NCBI RefSeq assembly: GCF_042658845.1
Contig: NZ_JBHSRI010000009.1
Coordinates: forward strand, 124,001-188,000
Origin: Paenisporosarcina macmurdoensis
GTDB taxonomy: Bacteria; Bacillota; Bacilli; Bacillales_A; Planococcaceae
Reading direction: 5' to 3'
DNA length: 64,000 nt
The notes beneath the pieces were generated by a model, which was given only the letters and a program-made list of their open reading frames with translations, ran no database searches and had not been told where the DNA came from. Each line of letters starts with the position of its first letter. Within the stretch, counting starts at the first letter, position 1. Of the stretch, positions 31,987 through 41,910 are shown piece by piece. The position numbers were made by a program, and so were the translations under genes.

Positions 31987-33297
31987 ATGAATCGAACATT
32001 GGAAATTCGTGATTTCATTCGTTTGTTTAAAAAGAAGAAGAAAATTATTTTACTCGTTACATTCTATATAACACTGATTGGAGGATTTGCGAGCTTTGCT
32101 ATTCCTCCAAAGTTTGAAGCAAAGACAGATGTTCTAGTAAATTTCACGACTGCAAATATCGTTTCAAGTGGAGAAATTGATGCGAATTTACGACTGATTG
32201 AAACATACAAATATTTAATGAAAAGTAACCGCATCTTAAATAAGGTAAATGGTTCGCTAGAAGAGACATATAAAAAAGATGAGCTTAGTCAAAAAGTTGA
32301 AATACAATCAAACATAAATTCACAAATATTAACCATATTGGCTGAAGAGAAAACACCAGAAAAAGCAGCTGCATTAGCAAATACATTGGCTAAAACCTTT
32401 CAAGAAGAGATCAAAACACTCATGAACTTAGAGAACGTACATATCTTAAGTCAGGCAACTGTTGGAGAAGATACAAAGTCAATCAAGCCCATCACTGCAC
32501 TGTTTTTCATTATTTCAGCAATAGTTGGATTTTTAGTGAGTTATACATTTGTCCTCATCCAAGAAATGTTCTTTACCTTAATTGACTCTTCTGAAAAAGC
32601 TGAAAAAGCACTTGGATTGCCGGTAGTTGGCGTTATTCCTGCTGGAGAAGGAAAACTCATTCATGAATTGGCTTCCTTTGATGTTTTTACAGAAATGTTT
32701 CGCTCCATTCGTGCAAATTTACTTTATGTGCTATCAAAGAAAAATGCAAAAACGCTTCTCGTTACAAGTGCAGAGCCTGGAGATGGTAAATCTTATGTGA
32801 GTGCAAACTTAAGTATTGTATTTGCTATGGATCAAAAAAAAACCGTCTATGTAGATGCAGATTTACGAAGAGGAACTGGACGTAATTTGTTTCATTTACC
32901 AAAACGTGTTGGGGTTACTTCGTATTTAGCTGGCCAATGTAATTTGCAAGATATTATTCAGCCTACTGAAGTACCAAATTTATCCTTTATAAGTGCTGGT
33001 CCTGTTCCCCCCAATCCAACAGAGTTATTATCTTCTACTAAATTTGTTCGATTTTTAGAAGAATTAAAGAACCAATTCGACATCATCATTGTGGACACAC
33101 CTCCATTGCTAGTTGCAGATACATTACATATATCTGCAAATGTAGATGGATGCTTGTATGTGGTGAATGCTGAGTCTTCTAAAGTGGAACAAGCTATTTA
33201 TTCAATTGAACTGTTAAAACAAGTCCAGGCTCCGCTGATTGGTTCAATCATCAATAAATCAAAAGGCTCAACCCGTTCTTATTCTTATTACAATTAA
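31987..33297 (+). CDS. Fused Wzz-type chain-length regulator and BY-kinase
   Basis: 436-residue protein combining two functions usually split in Bacillota (CapA/CapB, YwqC/YwqD). Residues 1-195 are a Wzz domain with transmembrane helices at about 20-38 and 171-194 and an extracellular loop between. Residues 200-436 are a bacterial tyrosine kinase with Walker A SAEPGDGKSY (about 261-270), Walker A' VYVDADLRRG (287-296), Walker B FDIIIVDTPP (364-373) and a C-terminal tyrosine cluster RSYSYYN. It would set polymer length and regulate Wzx/Wzy export through autophosphorylation. The cognate phosphatase gene is next. Confidence 0.92.
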   Translation: MNRTLEIRDFIRLFKKKKKIILLVTFYITLIGGFASFAIPPKFEAKTDVLVNFTTANIVSSGEIDANLRLIETYKYLMKSNRILNKVNGSLEETYKKDELSQKVEIQSNINSQILTILAEEKTPEKAAALANTLAKTFQEEIKTLMNLENVHILSQATVGEDTKSIKPITALFFIISAIVGFLVSYTFVLIQEMFFTLIDSSEKAEKALGLPVVGVIPAGEGKLIHELASFDVFTEMFRSIRANLLYVLSKKNAKTLLVTSAEPGDGKSYVSANLSIVFAMDQKKTVYVDADLRRGTGRNLFHLPKRVGVTSYLAGQCNLQDIIQPTEVPNLSFISAGPVPPNPTELLSSTKFVRFLEELKNQFDIIIVDTPPLLVADTLHISANVDGCLYVVNAESSKVEQAIYSIELLKQVQAPLIGSIINKSKGSTRSYSYYN

Positions 33298-33310
33298 GGA
33301 GTGAGTCGTT

Positions 33311-34060
33311 ATGATCGTAGATTTGCACAACCATGTTCTACCAGGAGTAGACGATGGTCCATCAACAGAATTAGAGGCAATACTTCTAATTCAAAATGCT
33401 GCTAAAAATGGAGTGACTCATATTGTCGCTACTCCACATCACCGGAATGGTCGATTTGATCAAGATATTAACGAAATAAAAAATTCTATTCACATTCTGA
33501 ATTTATTAATTCAAGAGAGAGAAATTCCGGTGACCATCTTACCAGGCATGGAAGTTCATCTTCATGGGGAGTTAATGCAAGAGTTAGAATCAGAAATTAT
33601 GACGCTTGCAGACAGCCATAAATATGTATTAATTGAATTTCCAGCACAACTCATTCCACAATTCACAGATTCCATATTTTACGAATTACAGATAAAGGGA
33701 TACATTCCTGTCATAGCTCATGCTGAGAAAAATACGGAAATTCGGCGTCATCCTAAAAAGTTAATAGATTTAGTAAATAAAGGTGCTCTCGTACAAGTTA
33801 CTGCTGGCAGTGTAACTGGTGCAAACGGAAAGGATTTACAAAGATTCGCATTAAAATTATGTCAGCATCAGATGGTGCACTTTATAGCTTCAGATGCTCA
33901 CAATGTTCATAAACGTCCATTTTTAATTCAACAAGCATACCATGTGATTCAACAAAAACTAGGTAAAGAATTGGTTACATACTTTCAGCGAAATGCTCAT
34001 CATGTATTAGATGGAGTTGAATTCGAAACGCTGCAACCTAGATTTTTAGCAAAGGTATAG
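33311..34060 (+). CDS. PHP-type manganese-dependent tyrosine phosphatase (YwqE/CpsB family)
   Basis: Polymerase-and-histidinol-phosphatase fold, 249 residues. Metal-binding His and Asp motifs are in VDLHNHVLPGVDDGP (residues 3-17), IVATPHHRNGR (about 40-50), PGMEVHLHGEL, VIAHAEKN and FIASDAHNVHKRP. It dephosphorylates the BY-kinase tyrosine cluster in characterised capsule systems. GGAG precedes ATG 33311, 13 bases after the kinase gene. Co-location supports this role rather than histidinol phosphatase, although the his operon does lack that activity. Confidence 0.92.
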   Translation: MIVDLHNHVLPGVDDGPSTELEAILLIQNAAKNGVTHIVATPHHRNGRFDQDINEIKNSIHILNLLIQEREIPVTILPGMEVHLHGELMQELESEIMTLADSHKYVLIEFPAQLIPQFTDSIFYELQIKGYIPVIAHAEKNTEIRRHPKKLIDLVNKGALVQVTAGSVTGANGKDLQRFALKLCQHQMVHFIASDAHNVHKRPFLIQQAYHVIQQKLGKELVTYFQRNAHHVLDGVEFETLQPRFLAKV

Positions 34061-34086
34061 ATCGATGAATATAGAAGGAAAAGCAA

Positions 34087-34134
34087 ATGAGAAAATTGTG
34101 TTTTGTTATTATTTCAGCGGGAAACAAATTATAA
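34087..34134 (+). pseudogene. Possible glycosyltransferase start, cut off after 15 codons
   Basis: AAGGAA (34075-34080) followed at normal spacing by ATG 34087 opens a frame reading MRKLCFVIISAG, which resembles the first beta strand of family 4 glycosyltransferases, then stops after NKL. Nothing downstream up to the wzy gene at 34203 continues the similarity. It could be the stub left by a deletion within the locus. A second, unrelated 34-codon frame (34065-34169) covers the same bases. Evidence is suggestive only. Confidence 0.3.
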
Positions 34135-34202
34135 ATTTACATTTGGGATTTGTCTGTATTAATGTCTGACACCCATAAGTATCAGCAAGTCGGAGGAATT
34201 TG

Positions 34203-35369
34203 ATGATGACTGAGCAACCACCAAAGTGGATATACAAATTACTGTTTTTCATGATGCTCAGTAGTTCGTTTGTATTAATTGAGCCTTCACCCAATGACTT
34301 CTTGATGTTGCTAATTGTATGTTGTAGTTTGTTTTTTTCCTTAATGAGATTTCCGAATAATGTGTTTATTCCAATAATTTTCTTACTATTTTTTCTGATT
34401 TTCCAATTCATTTCACTACTATTTGCTAAAGAGACTAACATTGCATTAAATTATTTAGCCATCACAAGCTATTTGATAATTTCATGGTTTGTATTAGTTG
34501 GTATGGGGCAAAGGCTTGAAATTTCTTTTCTCCGTGTGGTAATGAATGGTTATTTAGTCTCAGCAGTTATTTCAGCTGTAATTGGTATTTTAGCTTATTT
34601 TCATCTCATTCCTCTCAATGATTTTTTAGTAATGTATGGACGTGCAAAAGCGTTTTTTAAAGATCCCAATGTTTTTGGACCATTTCTTATAATGCCATCG
34701 TTATATGTACTCAGTTTGTTTGAAAAGGAACAAGTATCAAAATATAAGAAAATAGCATACGCTCTTATTTTTCTTACATTACTGACAGCAATTTTGGTCT
34801 CTTTTTCAAGAGCAGCTTGGGGGAACTGGACCATATCTATTTTGATTTATTTCATTTTGACTAAAAAAGAGTTCCTCCAAAGAAAATTAAAAACCATAGT
34901 TACTTTAGGGGTATTGTGCATTCCTATTTTGATTTGGATCACACAAAGTGAATTTGTAGAGAAATTATTTCAATCAAGACTATCCATACAAGGGTACGAT
35001 GAATCGAGGTTTGGAACACAAAAAACAGCATTATTGACAGGCTTACAAAATCCATTTGGAATCGGTCCCGGACAATCTGAAAACATGTTTCAAATGGCAC
35101 CTCATAGCTTGTATGCCCGTATCTTAACTGAGAATGGAATTTTAAGTGTTTTATTATTTGTCTTTATCCTGGTCATCAGCATGAATAAAGCCTTTAAATC
35201 GTATAAACAATCATTTGATGAATCTGCTGCATATTTCTTAGTAATTTGTGCTTCTCTAATAGGACTTGCATTTAATAGTATCTTCATCGATACATTGCAT
35301 TGGCGGCATTTCTGGTTACTATTAGCCCTTGCTTGGTGTGCACCACTAAAAAGAGGAGATGACGGGTGA
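34203..35369 (+). CDS. O-antigen polymerase/ligase-like membrane protein (Wzy)
   Basis: Polytopic membrane protein, about 388 residues with roughly ten to eleven hydrophobic helices and the large loop near residues 250-310 that is usual for the Wzy_C/O-antigen ligase family (GYDESRFGTQKTALL, NPFGIGPGQSENMF, APHSLYARILTENG). It probably polymerises repeat units on the outer face of the membrane. GGAGG (34192-34196) supports ATG 34203 or ATG 34206; the TTG at 34200 is too close. The stop overlaps the next start (GTGA). Confidence 0.88.
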   Translation: MMTEQPPKWIYKLLFFMMLSSSFVLIEPSPNDFLMLLIVCCSLFFSLMRFPNNVFIPIIFLLFFLIFQFISLLFAKETNIALNYLAITSYLIISWFVLVGMGQRLEISFLRVVMNGYLVSAVISAVIGILAYFHLIPLNDFLVMYGRAKAFFKDPNVFGPFLIMPSLYVLSLFEKEQVSKYKKIAYALIFLTLLTAILVSFSRAAWGNWTISILIYFILTKKEFLQRKLKTIVTLGVLCIPILIWITQSEFVEKLFQSRLSIQGYDESRFGTQKTALLTGLQNPFGIGPGQSENMFQMAPHSLYARILTENGILSVLLFVFILVISMNKAFKSYKQSFDESAAYFLVICASLIGLAFNSIFIDTLHWRHFWLLLALAWCAPLKRGDDG

Positions 35370-36481
35370 AGATTGCACAAGTGATTACTCGAATGGATAC
35401 AATTGGTGGTGCTCAAGTACACGTACGTGATTTATCGAATCATTTAGCAGCTTTGGGTAATGAAGTGTTTATCATTACAGGTGGAGGAAGGGCTAAGCAT
35501 CATAAATTAGATGTCCCTTGTTACATTAGTTCTTCTCTAAAAAGAGAAATCAATCCACTTAAAGATGTACGAGCCATCTTTGAAGTTCGCAAAGTATTAA
35601 AAGAAACGAAGCCAGATATAGTTGCTACTCACTCTTCAAAAGCTGGCTTGATTGGCCGAATTGCTGCATGGTCGCTTCGAATACCAACTGTTTTTACAGC
35701 GCACGGCTGGGCATTCACTGAAGGGGTTTCACCTAAAAAAAGGAAGTTTTATATAGCTGTTGAAAAAGCTATCGGAAAGATAACTAATCAAGTGATTACC
35801 GTATCTCATTATGATCGCCATCTCGCCATATCAAATCAGGTCTTACCTATGCACAAAATTAAAACAGTGCATAACGGGGTCCTGCCTATTAAGCAAACGG
35901 AACAACTCAATCAAAATAAATCGCCAGTAAACATTTTAATGGTTGCTCGTTTCGATGTACCAAAAAGACAATTAAATTTAATTCGAGCATGTGAAAAATT
36001 AGGTGATATTCCTTGGCATTTATCATTTGTTGGAGATGGTACAAAGTTAGAAGAAGCCCAAAGATATGTGGGAAAACGTAATCTACACGACAGAGTCTTG
36101 TTTTATGGTGGTATGAACTTCATTGAGATTCCGTTAAGTAAATCAAATGTGTTCGTTTTGTTATCTGATTATGAAGGATTGCCACTAAGTATATTGGAAG
36201 CGATGCAAGTTGGGTTACCGATTATTGCAACGGACGTTGGTGGTGTAAAAGAAGCAGTAATTGATTCGGATAATGGCTTCTTAATTCCAAAAGGGAATGA
36301 AGTACTACTCCGACAAAGGCTTACTCAGTTACTAACCGATGTTTCACTAAGAGAGTCTATGGGCCAGAGAAGTAAGGAATTATTTATTGAGAAATTCACA
36401 TTTAAAAAAATGCTTACTGAAACAAAGGAAGTGTATGAAGTAGTTATTCAAAATCAACTTACAAAGGGGAAAACTCATTGA
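35366..36481 (+). CDS. Glycosyltransferase, family 4
   Basis: GT-B fold retaining glycosyltransferase, 371 residues. The N-terminal acceptor domain begins KIAQVITRMDTIGGAQVHV and has THSSKAGLIGRIAAW and FTAHGWAF; the C-terminal donor domain has VARFDVPKRQ and the EX7E motif region YEGLPLSILEAMQVGLPIIA with TDVGG. Donor and acceptor sugars are not predictable. The GTG start follows AAGAGGAG and overlaps the wzy stop; its own stop overlaps the next TTG start. Confidence 0.9.
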   Translation: MKIAQVITRMDTIGGAQVHVRDLSNHLAALGNEVFIITGGGRAKHHKLDVPCYISSSLKREINPLKDVRAIFEVRKVLKETKPDIVATHSSKAGLIGRIAAWSLRIPTVFTAHGWAFTEGVSPKKRKFYIAVEKAIGKITNQVITVSHYDRHLAISNQVLPMHKIKTVHNGVLPIKQTEQLNQNKSPVNILMVARFDVPKRQLNLIRACEKLGDIPWHLSFVGDGTKLEEAQRYVGKRNLHDRVLFYGGMNFIEIPLSKSNVFVLLSDYEGLPLSILEAMQVGLPIIATDVGGVKEAVIDSDNGFLIPKGNEVLLRQRLTQLLTDVSLRESMGQRSKELFIEKFTFKKMLTETKEVYEVVIQNQLTKGKTH

Positions 36482-37386
36482 AAGTGCTCATTACTGGGGG
36501 GGCAGGTTTTATTGGTTCGCATGTTGTGGAAGAGTGTTTAGCTCATAACTATGAAGTAGTTGTAGTGGACAATTTTAGTTCTGGAAATATTGATAATCTC
36601 TCTATCAATTGTAAAGTGTATCAGATTGATATAAATGATGCTCATTTGAAACATGTATTTGAGGTAGAGAAGCCGGATATAGTTATTCATCTAGCTGCCC
36701 AGGCGTCTGTCATGAAATCAATAGAAGATCCTATCGCTGATGGTGAAATTAATATACTGGGTACTTTAAGATTGCTAGAGTATGCGAGAATCCATAATGT
36801 CAAAAAAGTGGTGTTGGCATCTTCAGCAGCTGTATACGGCAATCCCTTAGAAATACCGATCGACGAAGAATTCCCCTTAAATCCGTTATCCTTTTATTCA
36901 CTTTCAAAATGGTCAGGTGAACGTTATGCACAGCTATATGAAAGCTTATATGGATTACCTTGTTGTATTTTACGTTTTTCAAATGTATATGGGCCACGAC
37001 AAAACCCACAAGGTGAAGCGGGGGTGGTGTCAATTTTTATTAATCAATTACTTAACCATGAAGAAATAGTGATTTATGGTGGTCAACAGACACGTGATTT
37101 TGTGTATGTCAAAGACGTTGCCAAGGCTTGCTTTAGAGCAATCGAAAGTCCAACAACAGGGATTTTTAATATTAGTTCCAGCTCAGAAACATCAATTGAC
37201 GACCTTTTTTCGATGACATCTTTACTAGCAGGAATTAGTATTGAACCATATAAATATCCTTTGAGACAAGGAGAAATTCAAAATAGTGTATTAGGAAATG
37301 AAAAAGCAACGAATGAGCTTGGCTGGCAAAATATACATTCATTACATGATGGATTAAGAGAAACAATTCTTTCCTATCATAAATGA
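36478..37386 (+). CDS. NAD-dependent sugar epimerase/dehydratase
   Basis: Extended short-chain dehydrogenase, 302 residues. Rossmann motif GGAGFIGSH at residues 7-15, HLAAQASVMKS, catalytic Ser/Tyr/Lys in ASSAAVYGNP and FYSLSKWSGERY. It resembles UDP-glucose or UDP-GlcNAc 4-epimerases and would provide a galacto-configured sugar nucleotide, but the substrate is not certain. TTG start after AAAGGGG, overlapping the glycosyltransferase stop. Confidence 0.88.
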   Translation: MKVLITGGAGFIGSHVVEECLAHNYEVVVVDNFSSGNIDNLSINCKVYQIDINDAHLKHVFEVEKPDIVIHLAAQASVMKSIEDPIADGEINILGTLRLLEYARIHNVKKVVLASSAAVYGNPLEIPIDEEFPLNPLSFYSLSKWSGERYAQLYESLYGLPCCILRFSNVYGPRQNPQGEAGVVSIFINQLLNHEEIVIYGGQQTRDFVYVKDVAKACFRAIESPTTGIFNISSSSETSIDDLFSMTSLLAGISIEPYKYPLRQGEIQNSVLGNEKATNELGWQNIHSLHDGLRETILSYHK

Positions 37387-37446
37387 ATAGGAGAAGAATG
37401 ATTGGTGAAAAAATCAGTTACGGAATCAATTGAATGGAGATGTGGC

Positions 37447-38349
37447 ATGAAAGGAATTATTTTAGCTGGCGGTAGTGGCTCAAGACTTTATCCAATTACT
37501 AAGGTGATTTCTAAACAATTACTGCCTGTTTATGATAAACCAATGATTTATTATCCACTATCGGTTTTAATGCTAGCTGGAATAAAAGAAATACTAATTA
37601 TATCTACACCTGTAGATCTTCCAAAATTCGAAGAATTATTAGGAAACGGAAGTGTTCTTGGAATCAGGATTGAATATGCAGTTCAAGAACAACCAAATGG
37701 TTTAGCAGAAGCTTTTATTATCGGTGAAAATTTCATTGGTGAAGACTGTGTAGCATTAATTTTAGGGGATAATATCTTTTTTGGTCCAGGTTTTCCACAT
37801 CTGCTCAGAATAGCTTCAACACTAAATGAGGGAGCCAAGGTATTTGGTTACAAAGTCAAAGATCCAAGAAGATTTGGTGTTGTGGAATTTGATCAGAATC
37901 TAAATGTTCTTACTGTTGAAGAAAAACCGTTAAATCCAAAGTCTGATTTTGCGATAACTGGATTATATTTCTACGATAAAAATGTTGTGGATATAGCAAA
38001 ATGTATAAAACCTTCTTTAAGAGGAGAATTGGAAATAACTGATATTAATCAAGAATACTTAAATAGAAATCAATTAAAAGTAGAGTTATTAGGGAGAGGA
38101 TTTGCTTGGTTAGATACAGGCACTCATGATTCCCTCATGGAAGCCTCTTTATTTATTGAAACAGTAGAAAAAAGACAAGGGTTTAAAGTTGCCTGTTTAG
38201 AAGAAATTGCATTTAGGATGGGCTATATAAATAAGGGACAGTTATTAGATCTTGCTCAACCGATACTTAAAAATGAATATGGACAATATTTAGAAGATAT
38301 TGCAAATGAAGGACTAATAAACTATTGGAATCTGGTTGATGTGAAATGA
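37447..38349 (+). CDS. rfbA: Glucose-1-phosphate thymidylyltransferase RmlA
   Basis: Makes dTDP-glucose from dTTP and glucose-1-phosphate, 300 residues. Nucleotide-binding [20 protein letters not shown], substrate segments [18 protein letters not shown] and [31 protein letters not shown], and [20 protein letters not shown] are all present. The frame is open from 37402, but GGAGA at 37436-37440 and the family N-terminus fix ATG 37447. It overlaps rfbB by ATGA. No rmlC or rmlD is present, so dTDP-rhamnose is not the product of this locus. Confidence 0.95.
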   Translation: MKGIILAGGSGSRLYPITKVISKQLLPVYDKPMIYYPLSVLMLAGIKEILIISTPVDLPKFEELLGNGSVLGIRIEYAVQEQPNGLAEAFIIGENFIGEDCVALILGDNIFFGPGFPHLLRIASTLNEGAKVFGYKVKDPRRFGVVEFDQNLNVLTVEEKPLNPKSDFAITGLYFYDKNVVDIAKCIKPSLRGELEITDINQEYLNRNQLKVELLGRGFAWLDTGTHDSLMEASLFIETVEKRQGFKVACLEEIAFRMGYINKGQLLDLAQPILKNEYGQYLEDIANEGLINYWNLVDVK

Positions 38350-39383
38350 ACCGAAAAAGAATTTTAATAACCGGTGGATTAGGATTTATTGGGTCAAATT
38401 TCACTAAGTACTTTCTGGGTAAATACCCTGACTACCTACTAGTAAATGCTGATTCTGTTACTTATGCTGCTAATCCAAGTAATTTAGAGTCAATAGAAAA
38501 AAATCCGAATTACATATTTGAATATATTGATATTAGAGATAGAGAAAGCTTGGATGTAATTTTTGCAAAATACCATTTTACGGATATTATTCATTTTGCA
38601 GCAGAATCCCATGTAGATAACTCAATTCAGAGTCCCCAAATTTTTGTGGAAACTAACATAGTAGGAACGTTTAATTTATTAGAAGCCGCACGTAAATTAT
38701 GGCTAGAGAAAACATGTTCATATAAAAAAGAATTCGTAAATGCACGATTCCATCATATCTCTACTGACGAAGTTTTTGGTTCTTTAGGGGAAACTGGTTG
38801 TTTTACGGAAGGAACCCCCTATGCTCCAAACAGTCCGTATAGTGCGAGTAAAGCAAGTTCAGATATGTTAGTGCGTAGTTATCATCATACATTCGGGTTA
38901 AATGTAGTCACTATAAATTGTTCCAATAATTATGGTCCCATGCAGCATGACGAAAAACTAATACCAACTATTATTAGAAATGCGTTAACGAATAAAGAAA
39001 TACCCATCTATGGTAATGGTAAAAATGTTCGAGATTGGTTATTTGTTGAAGATCACTGTCTGGCAATAGACATGGTATTTCATCATGGAAAGTTAGGTGA
39101 AACTTATTTGGTTGGCGGAAATAATGAAAAGACTAATATAGAAATAGCCAATATCATTTGCAAGTATCTTGACGAAATAATTCCAAAAGAGAAGAGCTAT
39201 AAAAGTTTAATAGGCTATGTTGCCGATAGGTCAGGACATGATTTTAGGTATGCAATAGATGCATCGAAGATAAAAAACAACTTGAATTTTATACCAAAAG
39301 AAACATTCGAAACAGGTATTATGAAAACAATTAAGTGGTACGCAGAAAAATATAAAAGTGACAATGTGATTAATCATTTTTGA
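38346..39383 (+). CDS. rfbB: dTDP-glucose 4,6-dehydratase RmlB
   Basis: Extended SDR of 345 residues converting dTDP-glucose to dTDP-4-keto-6-deoxyglucose. NAD-binding [25 protein letters not shown], catalytic [13 protein letters not shown] (Thr-Asp-Glu) and [11 protein letters not shown] (Tyr-xxx-Lys) are all intact. It is coupled to rfbA by ATGA. The keto product is the substrate of the aminotransferase encoded at 41911. Confidence 0.95.
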   Translation: MNRKRILITGGLGFIGSNFTKYFLGKYPDYLLVNADSVTYAANPSNLESIEKNPNYIFEYIDIRDRESLDVIFAKYHFTDIIHFAAESHVDNSIQSPQIFVETNIVGTFNLLEAARKLWLEKTCSYKKEFVNARFHHISTDEVFGSLGETGCFTEGTPYAPNSPYSASKASSDMLVRSYHHTFGLNVVTINCSNNYGPMQHDEKLIPTIIRNALTNKEIPIYGNGKNVRDWLFVEDHCLAIDMVFHHGKLGETYLVGGNNEKTNIEIANIICKYLDEIIPKEKSYKSLIGYVADRSGHDFRYAIDASKIKNNLNFIPKETFETGIMKTIKWYAEKYKSDNVINHF

Positions 39384-39402
39384 ATTCTAGGGGATGATAA
39401 CT

Positions 39403-40404
39403 GTGCTATGTAAAGGGGATACAGAATTAAATTTAATGGTAAGTATTAATTGTATCACCTATAACCATAAGGATTATATTATGGACGCTTTAGATAGTTT
39501 CTTAATGCAAATAACAGATTTCAACTATGAAATTCTTATTGGAGAAGATTGTAGTACGGATACTACTAGAAAGATAGTTGAAGAATATGTTATTCAATAT
39601 CCCGATAAAATTAGGTTGATAACGTCTGAGCAAAATGTCGGGTGGAAGAAAAATTCATTAAAACTTCATGAAAATTCTTTGGGAAAATATATTGCAATAT
39701 GTGAAGGTGATGACTACTGGACAGATCCATTTAAACTTCAAAAACAAGTAGATTATATGGAAAGACATAAAGAATGTAGTTTGTGCTTCCATGCAGCTGA
39801 GATAGTGCAAGCTCCCAATAAGCCAACAGGTAGTCTAATTAAACCTTACAAGAGCAATAAAATTGCTCCAATAGAAGATCTTATTTTTGGTGGTGGGGGT
39901 TTTTGCCCAACTCCATCATTGTTGTTTCCGAGAAAACTAATGGATAACCTACCAGACTTCTATTTGAATGCACATATAGGGGATTATCCAATGCAATTGT
40001 ATCTTGCTAGCAAAGGATATGTTTACTTTATGAATGAAAATATGGCGGTTTATAGAAGTGGCGTAGAGGGCTCTTGGACAAATCGGTTAAATAACATAGC
40101 AAATGTAAGAGGAAATATAATTCGGGTAAATGAAGATGTTATACAGTTATTAGATGGCTTCAACTCATATACAAATAAAAAAAATTCAAATGTAGTAGAA
40201 AAAGTTATTCAAAAATTAGAATATGAATTATTAGTTCTAAAAAGAAAAACAAAAGAACAAAAGAACGATCCTTATAAAAATTTTTCCTATTTGGTAAAGT
40301 TCAAGATTAGGATGAAAATGATGATTAGATGTTATTTTCCAAAAATTTTCTTAAAGCTAGTTAATTTTAAATTAATAAAATTAATTAAACGTAAAAAAAA
40401 TTAG
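39403..40404 (+). CDS. Glycosyltransferase, family 2
   Basis: GT-A fold inverting glycosyltransferase, about 333 residues. N-terminal nucleotide-binding MVSINCITYNHKDYIMDALDS, EILIGEDCSTDTTR and the metal-binding acidic motif CEGDDYWTDP near residue 100. The C-terminus is basic and Lys-rich. The start is unclear: ATG 39394 abuts AGGGGA; GTG 39403 has that element nine bases upstream and is chosen; ATG 39436 gives the most typical N-terminus but no close SD. The 3' part is very A+T-rich. Confidence 0.87.
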   Translation: MLCKGDTELNLMVSINCITYNHKDYIMDALDSFLMQITDFNYEILIGEDCSTDTTRKIVEEYVIQYPDKIRLITSEQNVGWKKNSLKLHENSLGKYIAICEGDDYWTDPFKLQKQVDYMERHKECSLCFHAAEIVQAPNKPTGSLIKPYKSNKIAPIEDLIFGGGGFCPTPSLLFPRKLMDNLPDFYLNAHIGDYPMQLYLASKGYVYFMNENMAVYRSGVEGSWTNRLNNIANVRGNIIRVNEDVIQLLDGFNSYTNKKNSNVVEKVIQKLEYELLVLKRKTKEQKNDPYKNFSYLVKFKIRMKMMIRCYFPKIFLKLVNFKLIKLIKRKKN

Positions 40405-40414
40405 GAGATTTATC

Positions 40415-41890
40415 ATGGAAGATTCGAACTCGCTTAAAAGTAAAACTATTACAGGTTTGTTATGGAGTTTTGCAGATTTATTAGCCAACCATGGTATTCA
40501 ATTCATCATTCAAATAATTCTTGCTAGATTATTATTACCACAACACTTTGGAATCATCGGATTAGTTTTAGTTTTTATTGTAATTTCAAATTCTATTGTT
40601 GATAGTGGATTTTCACAAGCATTAATACGAGATCAAAATACCAGTCAAGTTGATTATTCTACTGTTTTTTATTTTAATTTATTAGTTGCTTTCGTGATGT
40701 ATGGTGTGTTATTTAATTTTTCTAATGCTATTAGTGTCTTTTTCGGAGAGCCTCAATTGACCGAAATAATTAGAATTATATCATTAGTCTTAATTATAAA
40801 TTCTTTAGGAATTATCCAAAAAGTAATATTAATAAAGAATATTGATTTTAGAACAATAACTAAAATAAGCATCGTAGCTGCTACTATTTCTGGGGGGATA
40901 ACGATTACCCTCGCGATTTTGGGATACGGTGTTTGGAGTCTTGTTATTAACATACTTGCAATGCAATTTGTTCAGATGTTGTTAATGTGGATCTTTAATA
41001 AATGGATACCTTCAATAACATTTAGTTTACAGTCGTTCAAAAAATTTTTTGTATTTGGTTATAAACTACTTCTTTCGGGACTAATTGATACTTTTTATAA
41101 TAATATTCTCTTTCTAATTATTGGGAAATTTTATTCCTCTACTCAACTTGGATTTTATACAAATGCTGTTAAATTTAGAGACCTTGCGACTCTATCCATT
41201 ACAGCTTCGGTTCAACGGGTATCTTATCCCATTCTAAGCAGCATTCAGGAAGATGAACAACGTTTGAAGTCAGCATTCAAAATGCTTATTAAAACATCTG
41301 CATTTATTAATTTCCCTTTAATGATAGGTCTTGTAGTCATAGCAAATCCACTTTTTAATCTACTTCTTGGAGAGAAGTGGATACCATCAGTTATCTATTT
41401 TCAATTACTCTGTTTAGCAGGAATGTTATTCCCACTTCACGCAATCAATCTAAATATCCTTCAAGTGAAAGGAAGATCAGATTTATTCTTACTATTAGAG
41501 ATAATTAAAAAAACTGTATTAACTTTGCTCATAGCGGTGTCCTTATTATGCGGATTGGGAATTGTCGGGTTAATTGGAGCGACCGTTATTAATTCATATA
41601 TTTCTTTGTTTATAAACGCTTATTATTCATCGAGAGAAATAGACTATTCGGCCAAAGAACAGTTGAGAGATCTCATGCCTGTATTTTTAATCACATTATT
41701 TATGGGTGTAATCGTTTCAGTGTCTGGATTGATAATAACTGAAAATCATTTTATAAAATTAATTTTTCAAATATGTATAGGTTTGGTCGTTTATGTCACG
41801 GTTAGCAAACTGGCAAAAGTTCAAGAGTTATGGATAGTATATCGTTTGATTTCTTCAATTTTCACTAAACTAAAAGTTAAAAAAATATAG
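40415..41890 (+). CDS. Polysaccharide flippase (Wzx/MOP family)
   Basis: Membrane transporter of 491 residues with about 12-14 hydrophobic helices and the N-terminal signature SKTITGLLWSFADLLANHG followed by LARLLLPQHFGIIGL, typical of the lipopolysaccharide biosynthesis (Wzx-like, MOP superfamily) exporters. It is expected to flip undecaprenyl-linked repeat units to the outer leaflet for Wzy polymerisation. GGAG precedes ATG 40415, ten bases after the previous gene. Confidence 0.9.
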   Translation: MEDSNSLKSKTITGLLWSFADLLANHGIQFIIQIILARLLLPQHFGIIGLVLVFIVISNSIVDSGFSQALIRDQNTSQVDYSTVFYFNLLVAFVMYGVLFNFSNAISVFFGEPQLTEIIRIISLVLIINSLGIIQKVILIKNIDFRTITKISIVAATISGGITITLAILGYGVWSLVINILAMQFVQMLLMWIFNKWIPSITFSLQSFKKFFVFGYKLLLSGLIDTFYNNILFLIIGKFYSSTQLGFYTNAVKFRDLATLSITASVQRVSYPILSSIQEDEQRLKSAFKMLIKTSAFINFPLMIGLVVIANPLFNLLLGEKWIPSVIYFQLLCLAGMLFPLHAINLNILQVKGRSDLFLLLEIIKKTVLTLLIAVSLLCGLGIVGLIGATVINSYISLFINAYYSSREIDYSAKEQLRDLMPVFLITLFMGVIVSVSGLIITENHFIKLIFQICIGLVVYVTVSKLAKVQELWIVYRLISSIFTKLKVKKI

Positions 41891-41910
41891 AATAAATTGG
41901 GGGATAAATA

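Noticed and set aside
33311..34060. Histidinol phosphatase (HisJ-like) role for the PHP protein
   Set aside because: Same fold, but the location between the BY-kinase and wzy genes favours tyrosine phosphatase; it is far from the his operon.
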